DNA from: PALSA-505 sp963762615
GTDB lineage: Bacteria > Actinomycetota > Actinomycetes > Streptosporangiales > Streptosporangiaceae
Length of the DNA stretch: 64,000 nucleotides
Reading direction: 5' to 3'
Assembly (NCBI GenBank): GCA_963762615.1
Contig: CAVXLG010000020.1
Coordinates: forward strand, 744,001-808,000
Made by a program: the position numbers and the translations under genes. The notes below the pieces were generated by a model. That model did not search any database. It was not told the origin of the DNA and was given only the letters and a program-made list of their open reading frames with translations. Shown piece by piece: positions 28,987 through 37,550 of this stretch. Numbering within the stretch: the first letter of the stretch is position 1; the number at the start of each line of letters is the position of its first letter.

Positions 28987-29966
28987 GCATCCTCCAGTGA
29001 CTCGCGGACGGTTGCGGTGATCCGCTCCACCGACGGCAGGACGTGGTCTTCGAGGCTGTCCGCCGCGGGCAGCGGGATGTGCGGCGTGGTGATCCGGACG
29101 GCCGGCCCGGTGAGCGAGCCGAAGCACTCCTCGGCGGCGATCGAGACGATCTCCGCTCCCCAGCCGCACAGCCGCGGGTTCTCCTCGACGGTGAACAGCC
29201 GGCCCGTCTTCGCGACCTCGGCGAGAATAGTCCGGGTGTCGAGCGGCACCAGGCTGCGCACGTCCACCACGCTACAGCCGATGCCGTACCGCTGCTCGAG
29301 CAGCCCGGCGGCCGCGAACGCCCGCGGCACCATCGCGGCCAGCGCCACGATCGTGGCGTCCGTGCCCTGCCTGATCACCTCCGCCTGGCCCAGCCGGCCC
29401 ACGATCTCGCCGTCGCCGACCTCGCCCTTGGTCCCGTACAGCGACTTCTGCTCGAAGAAGATCACCGGGTCCGGGTCCCGCACCGCCGCGGCGAGCAGGC
29501 CGATCACGTCGGCCGGGGTGGACGGCGCCACCACCTTGAGCCCGGGCACGGCCATGGCCCAGTTCTCCACCGACTGCGAGTGCTGCGCGCCGAACCGCAC
29601 CCCGGCGCCGTTCGCGCACCGGATGACGAGCGGGAACGAGACCTGCCCGTCGGACATGTACCGGCTCTTGGCGATCTCGTTGGCGATGAGGTCCCAGCAG
29701 ACGGCGAAGAAGTCGCTGAACATGATCTCGGCGATCGGCCGCAGGCCGGTCATGGCCGCGCCCATGGCCGCGCCGAGGATGGCTTGCTCGCTGATCGGCG
29801 TGTCCCGGACCCGGGCGGGGCCGAACTCCTCGCGCAGCCCCACCGTGGCCTTGAACACCCCGCCCGCCGAGGCCACGTCCTCGCCCAGGAAGACCACGGA
29901 CGGATCGGCCCGCATCTCCTGGGCGATCCCCCGGGCGACCGCTTCGCGGTACGTGATCGTGGTCAC
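28983..29966 (-). CDS. 2-oxoacid dehydrogenase E1 component, beta subunit
   Basis: A 327-residue thiamine-diphosphate-dependent subunit that, with E1 alpha, decarboxylates a 2-oxo acid and passes the acyl group to a lipoyl domain. Recognised by FLGEDVASAGGVFKATVGL, RVRDTPISEQAILGAAMGAA, RCANGAGVRFGAQHSQS and the C-terminal GWGAEIVSIAAEECF. It matches the branched-chain/acetoin/pyruvate E1 beta family. The GTG start lies within the stop of the upstream lipoyl gene (GTGA at 29963), and its own stop overlaps the aldehyde dehydrogenase. The substrate is unknown; acetoin or a branched-chain oxoacid are options. Confidence 0.9.
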   Translation of the reverse strand: MTTITYREAVARGIAQEMRADPSVVFLGEDVASAGGVFKATVGLREEFGPARVRDTPISEQAILGAAMGAAMTGLRPIAEIMFSDFFAVCWDLIANEIAKSRYMSDGQVSFPLVIRCANGAGVRFGAQHSQSVENWAMAVPGLKVVAPSTPADVIGLLAAAVRDPDPVIFFEQKSLYGTKGEVGDGEIVGRLGQAEVIRQGTDATIVALAAMVPRAFAAAGLLEQRYGIGCSVVDVRSLVPLDTRTILAEVAKTGRLFTVEENPRLCGWGAEIVSIAAEECFGSLTGPAVRITTPHIPLPAADSLEDHVLPSVERITATVRESLEDA

Positions 29967-30211
29967 GGTGCGCCGTTCGGGACGATAACGGCCAGGACGG
30001 TGGCCACTGGCACCGTTTCCCCCTCGCCGACGCGGATCTCGGCCAGCGTGCCGCTGGCCGGGGCGGGAATATCGGTGTCCACCTTGTCGGTGCCGATCTC
30101 GAGCAGCGGCTCGCCCTCGGTCACCTGCTGGCCCGCCGACTTGTGCCACGTGTTGACCGTGCCGTCCAGCACCGTCTCTCCCATCTGCGGCATGACCACC
30201 TCGATGCTCAT
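29963..30211 (-). CDS. Stand-alone lipoyl-carrier domain protein
   Basis: An 82-residue protein that is a single biotin/lipoyl domain. The lipoylated lysine is in EIGTDKVDTDIPAPASG near residue 43, and the N-terminal IEVVMPQMGETV strand is typical of E2 lipoyl domains. Conventional E2 proteins continue with a peripheral-subunit-binding domain and a catalytic acyltransferase domain, but here the gene stops and the E1 beta gene starts in the same four bases. No frameshifted remainder is seen. It would therefore have to work with an acyltransferase encoded elsewhere, or hand its acyl group directly to another enzyme. Confidence 0.88.
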   Translation of the reverse strand: MSIEVVMPQMGETVLDGTVNTWHKSAGQQVTEGEPLLEIGTDKVDTDIPAPASGTLAEIRVGEGETVPVATVLAVIVPNGAP

Positions 30212-30215
30212 CGGC

Positions 30216-31218
30216 TCAATTCCTCCAGTCGCTGCCGCCGTCGCTCCACACGTTCGTCGCGGCCAGCCCGGGCCGGGGCACCGGTCCCGCCTTGGCCTCC
30301 TCGGTCGCCTGGTCCACAGCCGCCAGGGCCCGCTCGTCGATGGCGTCGAGGACCTGCTCGGCGACCCCGCGCCCGATGAGCACCGCGCGGTAGGCGGGCA
30401 CCGGATCGCGGGCCAGCCACCGCGCGACCTCGTCGTCGGGGCGGTACTTGCCGGGATCGGCCCGGGAGTGACCGCCGTGCCGGTAGGTGAGGGCCTCGAT
30501 CAGCGCCGGGCCGCCGCCCTCGCGCGCCGCCGTGATCGCGTCCCGCGCGCAGAAGTACACCGCCTCGACGTCGTTGCCGTCCACCACGACCGATTCCAGC
30601 CCGTAGCCAGGCGCCCGGTCGGCGGCAGGCCGCGGCACGGCGGTCACCGAGCCGATCGGCGTGTACTCCATGTACTGGTTGTTCTCGCAGATGAACACCA
30701 CCGGCAGCCCCCACACCGCGGCCAGGTTGAGCGCCTCGTGGAAGGCGCCGATGTTGGTCGCGCCGTCGCCGAGGAAGCACACGGTCACCTGCCCGCTGCC
30801 GCGGTACTGCGCCGACCACGCGGCGCCGTTGGCGATCACCAGCTGGGCGCCGACGATCGCGTACGCGCCCAGCACGCCGCGGGAGACGTCGAGCAGGTGC
30901 ATCGACCCGCCCTTGCCGTGCATCAGGCCGTTCTCCCGGCCGAGCAGCTCGGCCAGCACCGGGGTCATCGGGGTGCCGCGGGCCAGCACGTGCGCGTGCC
31001 CGCGGTAGGTGACGAACGTGTAGTCGCCGTCGGCCATGGCGGCCGAGACCCCGGCAGCGACGGCCTCCTGGCCGATCCCCAGGTGCGACGTCCCCTTGAC
31101 CAGGTTCTGCAGGAACAGGTCGTAAGCGCGCTTCTCGAACAGCCGGATCTCGGTCATCTTCCGGTACAGGTCGAGCGCCGTCTCGCCGGTCAGCCCGGCC
31201 GGGCTGCACTGCGGTCAT
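30216..31218 (-). CDS. 2-oxoacid dehydrogenase E1 component, alpha subunit (frameshift near the start)
   Basis: Thiamine-diphosphate-binding partner of E1 beta, about 333 residues. Diagnostic motifs are GTSHLGIGQEAVAAG, THVLARG-like FVTYRGHAHVLARG, HGKGGSMHLLD, the ThDP motif GDGATNIGAFHEALN...ENNQY and the C-terminal RHGGHSRADPGKYRP. The clear frame begins at an internal ATG (31157). An upstream ATG at 31218 plus removal of one G in CCGGCCGGGC near 31200 gives MTAVQPGRLTGETALDLYRKM, a normal family N terminus, so I take 31218 as the start. It lies four bases upstream of the lipoyl gene in the same operon. Confidence 0.87.
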
Positions 31219-31239
31219 CAGCTGCCTTCCGCGCCGTGG

Positions 31240-32504
31240 TCAGTACTGGTGGGTGACGTAGAGATCCTCGGCCGGGAACCTGGTGATGATCTGGACGCCG
31301 TCGGCGGTGACCACGACCTCCTCCTCGATCCGGGCCGCGGAGATGCCGTCGCTGGCCGGGCAGTAGGTCTCCAGCGCGAACACCATGCCCTGCTCGATCT
31401 CCATCGGGGCCTCGAGCGAGGTGAGCCTGCTGATGATCGGGCGCTCGTGCAGCGCCAGGCCCGAGGCCGTGCCCGAACTGCAGGCCGAAGGCGGTCTTCT
31501 CGTCGGCCAGCCCGATGTCCTGCGCGGTCGGCCAGAGCCTGGCCACCTGGTCGGTGGACACCCCGGGCTTGATGGCGCCGATCGCGGCGTCGATCCACTC
31601 CCGCGCCCGGGCGTAGGCGTCCCGCTGGGCCTGGCTGGCCCGGCCGACGCTGAACGTGCGGTAGTAGCAGGTCCGGTACCCGTTGAAGGAGTGCATGATG
31701 TCGAAGAACGCCTGCTCGCCCGGCCGGATCATGCGGTCGGAGAAGTTGTGCGGATGCGGGTTGCACCGCTCGCCGGACACCGCGTTGATGGACTCCACGT
31801 CGTCGGAGCCCATGTCGTAGAGCCGCTTGCTGGCCAGCGCCACGATCTCGTTCTCCCGTACGCCCGGCCGCAGCGCCTCTGCGATGTCGGTGTAGACGCC
31901 GTCCACCATGGCGGCCGAGACCGACAGCAGGGCGATCTCGTCGGCCGACTTGATCTGCCGCGCGTCCAGCATCACCTGCTGGCCGTCGCTGACCTCGATG
32001 CCCTGGCGCTGGAGTTCGAAGACGGTGGGCAGCTCGGCGAAGTCCACGCCGACCGGCAGCCCGGCCACGCCGGCGTCCTCGAGCCTGCCGCGGATCTCCG
32101 CGGACCGCCCGCTCGGTCAGGTTCGCCCCGGGCGGCGCGGCGCCGCGCATGGTGGAGTAGGCGGCGATGCAGTGTTCGGGCTGCAGCCACGGGCAGTACA
32201 TCCGGTGATGCACCGCCGCGGAGCCGAAGTCCCAGAGGAACAGCTCGCCGCTGCGCGTGTAGAGCGCGTACCGGCACAGCTTGTCCCGGGTCCACTCGCC
32301 GATCGCCACTCCGGTCAGGTAGCGGATGTTGTTGTTGTCGAACACCAGCAGGGCGCCGAGGTCGCTGGCCTCCAGCGCCGCGGCCGCGCGGCGCAGCCGG
32401 TGCTCGCGCAGCCGGGCGAAGTCCACCCGCTCTTCGAAGTCGACGTTCATCCGGCCCGGCGAGGGAGCGCTCCTGGCGGCGGTGCTCGGCTCGGGTACGG
32501 CCAT
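31240..32504 (-). CDS. M24-family peptidase-like protein with altered metal site (two frameshifts)
   Basis: A pita-bread-fold protein of about 420 residues. The N-terminal domain holds NNNIRYLTGVAIGEWTRDK. In the C-terminal domain FFDIMHSFNGYRTCYYRTF aligns with the M24 metal motif, but the second Asp ligand is a Cys. The later His (GHGLGLALHERP) and Glu ligands (ALETYCPAS, ARIEEEVVV) remain. Breaks occur near 32103 and 31470; deletion of one base at each restores the family sequence. GAGGAG precedes the ATG. Xaa-Pro peptidase, creatinase and ectoine-hydrolase-like hydrolases share this fold, so the reaction is uncertain. It is the first gene of the operon and faces the XRE-cupin regulator. 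Confidence 0.82.
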
Positions 32505-32541
32505 GGGGACTCCTCGGCTGGGACGAGGGCGCGGAACCACG

Positions 32542-32578
32542 TGTACAGCCTGATTCAACGTATGTACAGTGACACTGT
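32542..32578. promoter_or_regulatory. Divergent operator region of the XRE-cupin regulator
   Basis: Two TGTACA palindromes (32542-32547 and 32563-32568) lie 21 bases apart, two helical turns. The second overlaps a further perfect dyad, ACAGTG-A-CACTGT (32566-32578). They lie between the divergent M24 and XRE-cupin starts, where binding would control both. The assignment to this regulator is inference from position. Confidence 0.6.
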
Positions 32579-32604
32579 CAAGCCCGATGACCTGGGAGTC
32601 GAGG

Positions 32605-33244
32605 ATGACACAGGCGGCGATGGTCGGCGGGGTGTTCGACCCGGCCAGCGGCCTCGGGCCGAGGCTGCGCCTGGTGCGCGAGGAGCGCGGCCTGTCCGCC
32701 CGCGAGCTGGCCCGCCGGGTCGGCTGCTCGGCCAGCCTCATCTCGCAGATCGAGCGCGGGATCAGCGCGCCGTCGGTCGGCGTGCTGTACGCGCTGGCGA
32801 CCGAGCTGGCCGCGTCGCTCGATTACCTGTTCGGCGTGCAACCAGGGCCAGACGGCCCGGCGTCGGCGCCGGCAGGCTGTCCTGCCTGACGGCCACGGGC
32901 TGGTCCAGCACGCGGCCTCGCGCGCAGCGATCGACCTGGCCAGCGGGGTGCGCTGGGAGCGGCTCACGCCGCGCAGCGACGACCGGGCCGACTTCCTCGA
33001 GGTGATCTACCAGCCGGACGGGCACTCCACCGACGAGCGCCGGGCGCTGCGTCATGACGGCTACGAGTACGGCCTGGTGCTGTCCGGCCGGCTGCAGGCC
33101 GCCGTGGGATTCGAGCGCCTCGAACTCGGACCCGGCGACTCGATAGCGTTCGACTCCGCCATCCCGCATGAGTACTGGAACCGGACGCGTCACGACGTCC
33201 GCGCGGTCTGGGTGGTCGTGCACAGCGAGCCCGGCCGGGCCTGA
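32605..33244 (+). CDS. XRE-family regulator with C-terminal cupin sensor (frameshifted)
   Basis: A regulator of about 212 residues. It has an N-terminal helix-turn-helix (GLSARELARRVGCSASLISQIERG and following, about residues 20-75) and, after a linker, a cupin domain (HDGYEYGLVLSGRLQAAVGF, LELGPGDSIAFDSAIPHEY). This XRE-cupin layout is typical of repressors or activators that sense a small catabolite, often of amino acid or polyamine breakdown. The frame breaks in the linker near 32855-32870; one extra base accounts for it. GGGAG 6 bases before ATG 32605 supports the start. It is divergent from, and probably controls, the M24-E1-lipoyl-ALDH operon. Confidence 0.85.
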
Positions 33245-33378
33245 GCGCCGTTGCCGGACACCAGGGGCATTCGTGTCCGGTGCGTGATCCCGGCGTGCTT
33301 GCTATGTAAACCTCGGTCCGGAATCGTTGATCCGATGCGTTTGCCGAGACTGCCGGTCCACCCTCAGCCGGATGGGCC

Positions 33379-34419
33379 ATGACGCAGCCGAAAGGGGCAC
33401 CTCAGATGCCAGAAGGGCTGGCAGGGCTCGGCGAGGAGGCGGCGCGGGCTCGCGGCTCGTACGGCGAGAGCGCGCTGATCGCCTGCGACCGGCTGGTCCG
33501 CATCTTCACCGCGGAGAAGATAGAGGTGCAGGCGCTGCAGGGCCTGGATCTGCTGGTGGCACAAGGCGAGCTCACCGCGATGGTGGGCGCGTCCGGCAGC
33601 GGGAAGTCAACGCTGATGAACATCCTGGCGGGCCTGGACACCCCGACCGCGGGCTCGGTGCGCGTGGCCGGCCACGACCTGGCCGCGATGAACTCCGGCC
33701 AGCGGCTCGCCTACCGCAGGAGCACCGTCGGCTTCATCTGGCAGCAGACCTCGCGCAACCTGCTTCCCTACCTGACCGCTGTACAGAACGTCACGCTGCC
33801 GATGCGGCTGGCCGGCCAGGGCCGGCGGGCGCGGCGCACGCGGGCCGGGGAACTGCTCGACGTCCTGGGCGTCGCGCACTGCGCAGGCCGCAAGCCGGAG
33901 CAGATGTCCGGCGGCGAGCAGCAGCGGGCGGCCATAGCGGTGGCCCTGGCCAACGCCCCGGAGGTGCTGCTGGCCGACGAGCCGACCGGCGAGCTCGACA
34001 GCGCGACTGCCGCCGACGTGTTCGGCGCCCTGCAGACGGCCAACGACCAGCTCGGGATCACCGTGCTGGTCGTCACCCACGACCCGGCGGTGTCGTCCAT
34101 GGTGCGCCGGGTCATCGCGATCAGGGACGGCAGGACCAGCACCGAGACGCTGCGCCACGCGACGACCGGCGCCGACGGGCAGCTGTCCCAGCACGCGGTC
34201 GAGTACGCGGTCCTTGACCGGGCCGGCCGGCTCCAGCTGCCGCGCGAGATGACCGAGCCCCTGGGGATGCGGGACCGGGTCAGGCTGGAGGCCGAGCCCG
34301 ACCACATCGGCGTCTGGGCCGACGCTCGTGATACCCGGCCCGCGGCGGGCGCGGACAGCGGAGACAGCGGGGATAGCGGAGACAGCGGGGACAGCGGAGA
34401 CAGCGGAGACAGTCGATGA
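33379..34419 (+). CDS. ABC transporter ATPase, MacB/LolD type, with repeat tail
   Basis: A 346-residue ATPase. Walker A is GASGSGKST near residue 72, the signature MSGGEQQRAAIAVA near 176, and Walker B VLLADEPTGELD near 196. The N-terminal pattern (EVQALQGLDLLVAQGE) and DEPTGELD identify the LolD/MacB/FtsE group, which works with FtsX-like permeases. After the ATPase there is an extra region of about 85 residues that ends in a GDS tripeptide repeat encoded by 9-base units. It is coupled (ATGA at 34416) to a second ATPase. No permease gene is seen on either side. Confidence 0.83.
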   Translation: MTQPKGAPQMPEGLAGLGEEAARARGSYGESALIACDRLVRIFTAEKIEVQALQGLDLLVAQGELTAMVGASGSGKSTLMNILAGLDTPTAGSVRVAGHDLAAMNSGQRLAYRRSTVGFIWQQTSRNLLPYLTAVQNVTLPMRLAGQGRRARRTRAGELLDVLGVAHCAGRKPEQMSGGEQQRAAIAVALANAPEVLLADEPTGELDSATAADVFGALQTANDQLGITVLVVTHDPAVSSMVRRVIAIRDGRTSTETLRHATTGADGQLSQHAVEYAVLDRAGRLQLPREMTEPLGMRDRVRLEAEPDHIGVWADARDTRPAAGADSGDSGDSGDSGDSGDSGDSR

Positions 34420-35182
34420 GCGTGCCCCGCGCCGGCGGCGAGGCGTCCGCCGGTGCAGCCGCCAGCCCGGCCGGCTCTGCCACCATGAGCGGCGATCCCG
34501 CGGCGCCCATGGTGGCCGCGAGCGGCGTGACCCGCACCTTCGGCAGCGGCGCGGCTGCCGTCCGGGCGCTGCGGGGGGTGACGTTGACCGTGGCCAGGGG
34601 GCAGCTCGTCGCCCTGCGCGGCCGGTCCGGGTCCGGCAAGACCACCCTGCTCAACATCATTGGCGGCCTCGACTCGCCCGACGAAGGCCGGGTGCAGGTC
34701 GGCGGCCAGGACGTGACGACGATGAGCGAGCGGGAGCGGCTGGAACTGCGCCGCAGGTCGGTGGCGTTCATCTTCCAGTCCTTCGGCCTGATCCCGATCC
34801 TGTCGGCCGCGGAGAACGTCGGGATCCCGCTGCGGATCGCCGGGACGGCTCCCCGGGAGCGGGAGGACCGGGTCCGGCTCATGCTCGACATCGTGGGCCT
34901 GGCCGAGCACGCCAGACAGCGCCCGGGCGAACTGTCCGGCGGCGAGCAGCAGCGGGTCGCCATCGCCCGGGCGCTGGCCGGCAACCGGATCTGCTGATCG
35001 CCGATGAGCCTACTGGGCAGCTCGACTCGGAGACCGCCAAGCAGATCATGCGGCTGCTGCGGACCGTGGTCCGCTCAGAGGGCGTGACCGCGCTAGTGGC
35101 CACGCACGACCCCACGCTCATCGACCTGGCTGACGCCGTCCTGCTGCTCGAAGACGGCATGATCGTCGAAAACTCCGGCTGA
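34416..35182 (+). CDS. ABC transporter ATPase, MacB/LolD type (frameshifted)
   Basis: A second ATPase of the same group, about 255 residues. Walker A is GRSGSGKTT near residue 70, with a Q-loop in FIFQSFGLIPILSAAENV and the signature LSGGEQQRVAIARA. The frame ends early near 34993 (ALAGNRIC). Adding one missing C gives ALAGNPDLLIADEPTGQLD and a normal C-terminal half (VATHDPTLIDLAD). This is the only break in the window that is best explained by a lost base rather than a gained one. Two adjacent ATPases without a permease are unusual, and a heterodimeric ATPase serving a distant FtsX-like permease is one reading. Confidence 0.82.
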
Positions 35183-35285
35183 CCCCGCCGGCGGTCATGA
35201 CCCCGGTCGCTCGCCTGCCGCCGCTGCGCGCAGCCCTTATCCGGCGGCTGATCCACGGTCGCTCCGACGGCCAGGGGCCGTGCGC

Positions 35286-35441
35286 GGGTCAGCTGGAATC
35301 CGTCGGGGCTGGCTGCCGTTGCGGCGGGTCAGCTGGAATCCGTCGAGGCTGGCTGCCGTTGCGGCTGGCGGGTCCGCCGGCGGGTCAGCTGGAATCTGGT
35401 CCGGGTTGGCTGGCGGGCCCGGCGGCGGGTCAGCTGGAATC
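35286..35441. repeat. Direct repeats of GGGTCAGCTGGAATC around the prcA stop codon
   Basis: Four exact copies of GGGTCAGCTGGAATC start at 35286, 35326, 35382 and 35427, with similar flanks (GGCTGGCTGCCGTTGC or CTGGTCCGGGTTGG). The last copy contains the prcA stop codon on the minus strand (TCA at 35430-35432), and related codons make up the Gly/Pro/Asp/Ser-rich PrcA tail. The array fills most of the gap between convergent genes. Confidence 0.85.
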
Positions 35442-36254
35442 TGGTCCGGGTTGGCCGCTGTCGCCGCTGGCGGGCCCGGCATCCTCACCGGCGGGCCCGG
35501 CATCTTCACCGGCGGGCCCGCTGTCCCCACTGGCGGCGGGCTTGGCGTCCTCGGACGCCCTGGCCTCGGCCAGCAGGGCCTCGAGCCGCGGCCCGGTCAG
35601 CCGCCGGAACCTGCGGTGCTCGCCGAACCGGTTGAGCACCGCCACCTCAAGCTGGCCGGCCGTCATGCTCGCCGCTTCCCCGTTCTCCTGGCCGGACAGC
35701 GCGGCCAGCGCGATGCCGAGCGCGCCCGCCAGGGACAGCCCCTCGGAGTACCGTTCCTTGAGCGCGGCCGCGACCCGGTCCGCCTGCCCGCCCATCGCCA
35801 CGTAGCCGTGCTCGTCGGCCACCGAGCCGTCGAACGTTATCCGGTAGATCTGGTCGCGCTCGGGGCTCTGGCCCACCTCGGCGACGACGATCTCCACCTC
35901 GTACGGCTTGTTGCTCTCGGTGAAGATCGTGCCGAGCGTCTGCGCGTAGGCGTTGGCCAGGCCGAGGGCCGTGACGTCGTTCCGGTCGTACAGGTAGCCG
36001 TTGAAGTCGGCATACCGGACCCCCGCCTTGCGAAGGTTCTCGAACTCGTTGTACATGCCCACCGCTGCGAACGCGATCCGGTCGTAGATCTCGCTGATCT
36101 TGTGCAAGGCGCGGGACGGGTTCGGCGCGACGAACAGGATGCCATCGGCGAACTGGATGACGATCGTGTTGCGGCCCCGGGCGATGTTCTTCCGCGCGTA
36201 ATCCGCCTTGTCCTTCATCGCCTGTTCGGGCGACACGTAGAACGGCATGCTCAC
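35430..36254 (-). CDS. prcA: Proteasome alpha subunit
   Basis: A 274-residue alpha-type subunit forming the outer rings and gate of the 20S core. The N terminus (MSMPFYVSPEQAMKDKADYARKNIARG) carries the actinobacterial gating and ring-contact segment. The core ends near residue 235, after LTGPRLEALL. The last roughly 40 residues are a Gly/Pro/Asp/Ser-rich low-complexity tail (GPAGEDAGPAGEDAGPASGD) longer than in most relatives and encoded by DNA repeats. GTG 36254 is preferred, with AAGGAAG upstream; ATG 36248 is an alternative. It follows prcB by about 90 bases on the minus strand. Confidence 0.94.
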   Translation of the reverse strand: MSMPFYVSPEQAMKDKADYARKNIARGRNTIVIQFADGILFVAPNPSRALHKISEIYDRIAFAAVGMYNEFENLRKAGVRYADFNGYLYDRNDVTALGLANAYAQTLGTIFTESNKPYEVEIVVAEVGQSPERDQIYRITFDGSVADEHGYVAMGGQADRVAAALKERYSEGLSLAGALGIALAALSGQENGEAASMTAGQLEVAVLNRFGEHRRFRRLTGPRLEALLAEARASEDAKPAASGDSGPAGEDAGPAGEDAGPASGDSGQPGPDSS

Positions 36255-36344
36255 CGCTGATGCTTCCTTTGCTCGTGTGGGCGGAGGGGCGTGTGGGCGG
36301 ACGGGCGCGGCGGACGGCGCGTACGCGGCCGGGTGCGCAGGCCG

Positions 36345-37226
36345 CTAGCCCGCCAGCCCGGGCCGCAGCGGCGCGGGCGGCCCGTCCGGCGCGCGCATCC
36401 GCCCGTCCACCACGGCCTGAGCGATCTGCCCGGACTCGTCGTCCGGCAGCCGCCGGAAACCGTCGGCGGTCACGGTGGCCACGATCGGGAAGATGCGCCT
36501 GCTCAGATCGGGACCGCCCGTGGCCGAGTCGTCGTCGGCGGCGTCGTAGAGCGCCTCCATGCAGGCGAGGGTCGCGTCCGGCAGCGGCATCGCCTCGCGG
36601 TAGAGCTTCTTCAGCGAGCCCTTCGCGAAGACCGAGCCGGAGCCGATCGAGTGGAACCGGTGCTCCTCGTACCGCCCGCCGGACGGGTCATAGCTGAAGA
36701 TCCGGCCGGCCCCGGAGTCCTCGTCGTAGCCGGCGAACAGCGGTACTACCACCAGTCCCTGCATGGCTGCGGCGAGATTACCCCGGACCATGGTGGCCAG
36801 CCGGTTGGCCTTGCCCTCTAGGGTCAGCGCGCGGCCCTCCAGCTTCTCGTAGTGCTCGAGCTCGACCTGGAACAGCCGGACGAGCTCGATGCCGACGCCC
36901 GCCACCCCGGCGATGCCCACGCAGGAGAACTCGTCGCTGCGGAAGACCTTCTCGATGTCGCGCTGAGCGATCATGTTCCCGGCCGTGGCCCTGCGGTCGC
37001 CCGCCATCACGATGCCGCCCTCGCACGCCGCGGCCACGATCGTCGTGCCGTGCGGCAGATCGGACAGCGGCGCCGCCGGCGGTCCCGAGGTCCCGTGACC
37101 AGGCAGCATCGTGGGCGCGTAGCCGGAGAGGAAGTCGGTGAATGAAGACGTTCCGACGCTCATGAATGCCGCCGGCAACCGCCCGCCGCCCGCGAACTCA
37201 GAACTCACGGGGATCCTTCCCGTCAT
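36345..37226 (-). CDS. prcB: Proteasome beta subunit (catalytic)
   Basis: A 293-residue precursor of the threonine protease subunit. A propeptide of 60 residues ends at DLPHG. Autoprocessing exposes Thr61 in TTIVAAACEGGIVMAGDRRAT, which is the nucleophile, and the Asp and Lys partners appear in AGDRRATAGNM and IEKVF. The remaining sequence (FAGYDEDSGAGRIFSYDPSGG, HSIGSGSVFAKGSLKKLY) is typical of bacterial beta subunits. An internal ATG (MSVGTSSFTDFL) is a plausible shorter start that would give a propeptide of about 39 residues. It lies between pup and prcA. Confidence 0.95.
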   Translation of the reverse strand: MTGRIPVSSEFAGGGRLPAAFMSVGTSSFTDFLSGYAPTMLPGHGTSGPPAAPLSDLPHGTTIVAAACEGGIVMAGDRRATAGNMIAQRDIEKVFRSDEFSCVGIAGVAGVGIELVRLFQVELEHYEKLEGRALTLEGKANRLATMVRGNLAAAMQGLVVVPLFAGYDEDSGAGRIFSYDPSGGRYEEHRFHSIGSGSVFAKGSLKKLYREAMPLPDATLACMEALYDAADDDSATGGPDLSRRIFPIVATVTADGFRRLPDDESGQIAQAVVDGRMRAPDGPPAPLRPGLAG

Positions 37227-37271
37227 GGATGTCCGGTACCAGACCAGACCCTACTGGGTGGCAGCGCGGGA

Positions 37272-37481
37272 TCACTGCCCGCCCTTCTGCACGTAGGACC
37301 GGACGAACTCCTCGGCGTTCTCCTCGAGTACCTCGTCGATCTCGTCCAGGATCGCGTCCACGTCGTCGGACAGCGCCTCCTGCCGCTCCCTGACGTCCTC
37401 GGCGCCCTGCGGCTCGGCCTCCTCCGCCTCTTCGCTGCGCCGCGTCGTCTGCCGCTGTCCTGGCGTGTCCTTTGTCGCCAT
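37272..37481 (-). CDS. pup: Prokaryotic ubiquitin-like protein Pup
   Basis: A 69-residue, mostly disordered protein tag. The central coiled segment (DDVDAILDEIDEVLEENAEEF) binds the ARC/Mpa N-terminal coiled coil. The C terminus is YVQKGGQ, so Dop must deamidate the final Gln to Glu before PafA can ligate it. GGAGG lies 8 bases before ATG 37481; an upstream in-frame ATG at 37580 lacks such a site. pup is followed 45 bases on by prcB and preceded by a triplicated 62-base unit with promoter-like elements. Confidence 0.96.
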   Translation of the reverse strand: MATKDTPGQRQTTRRSEEAEEAEPQGAEDVRERQEALSDDVDAILDEIDEVLEENAEEFVRSYVQKGGQ

Positions 37482-37550
37482 TCCGGTAACCTCCGTTTCC
37501 CGGGAACCCCGGGGGGTGGCAGGGCTCGTCCCAGTCCCTGCACTCTCAAC

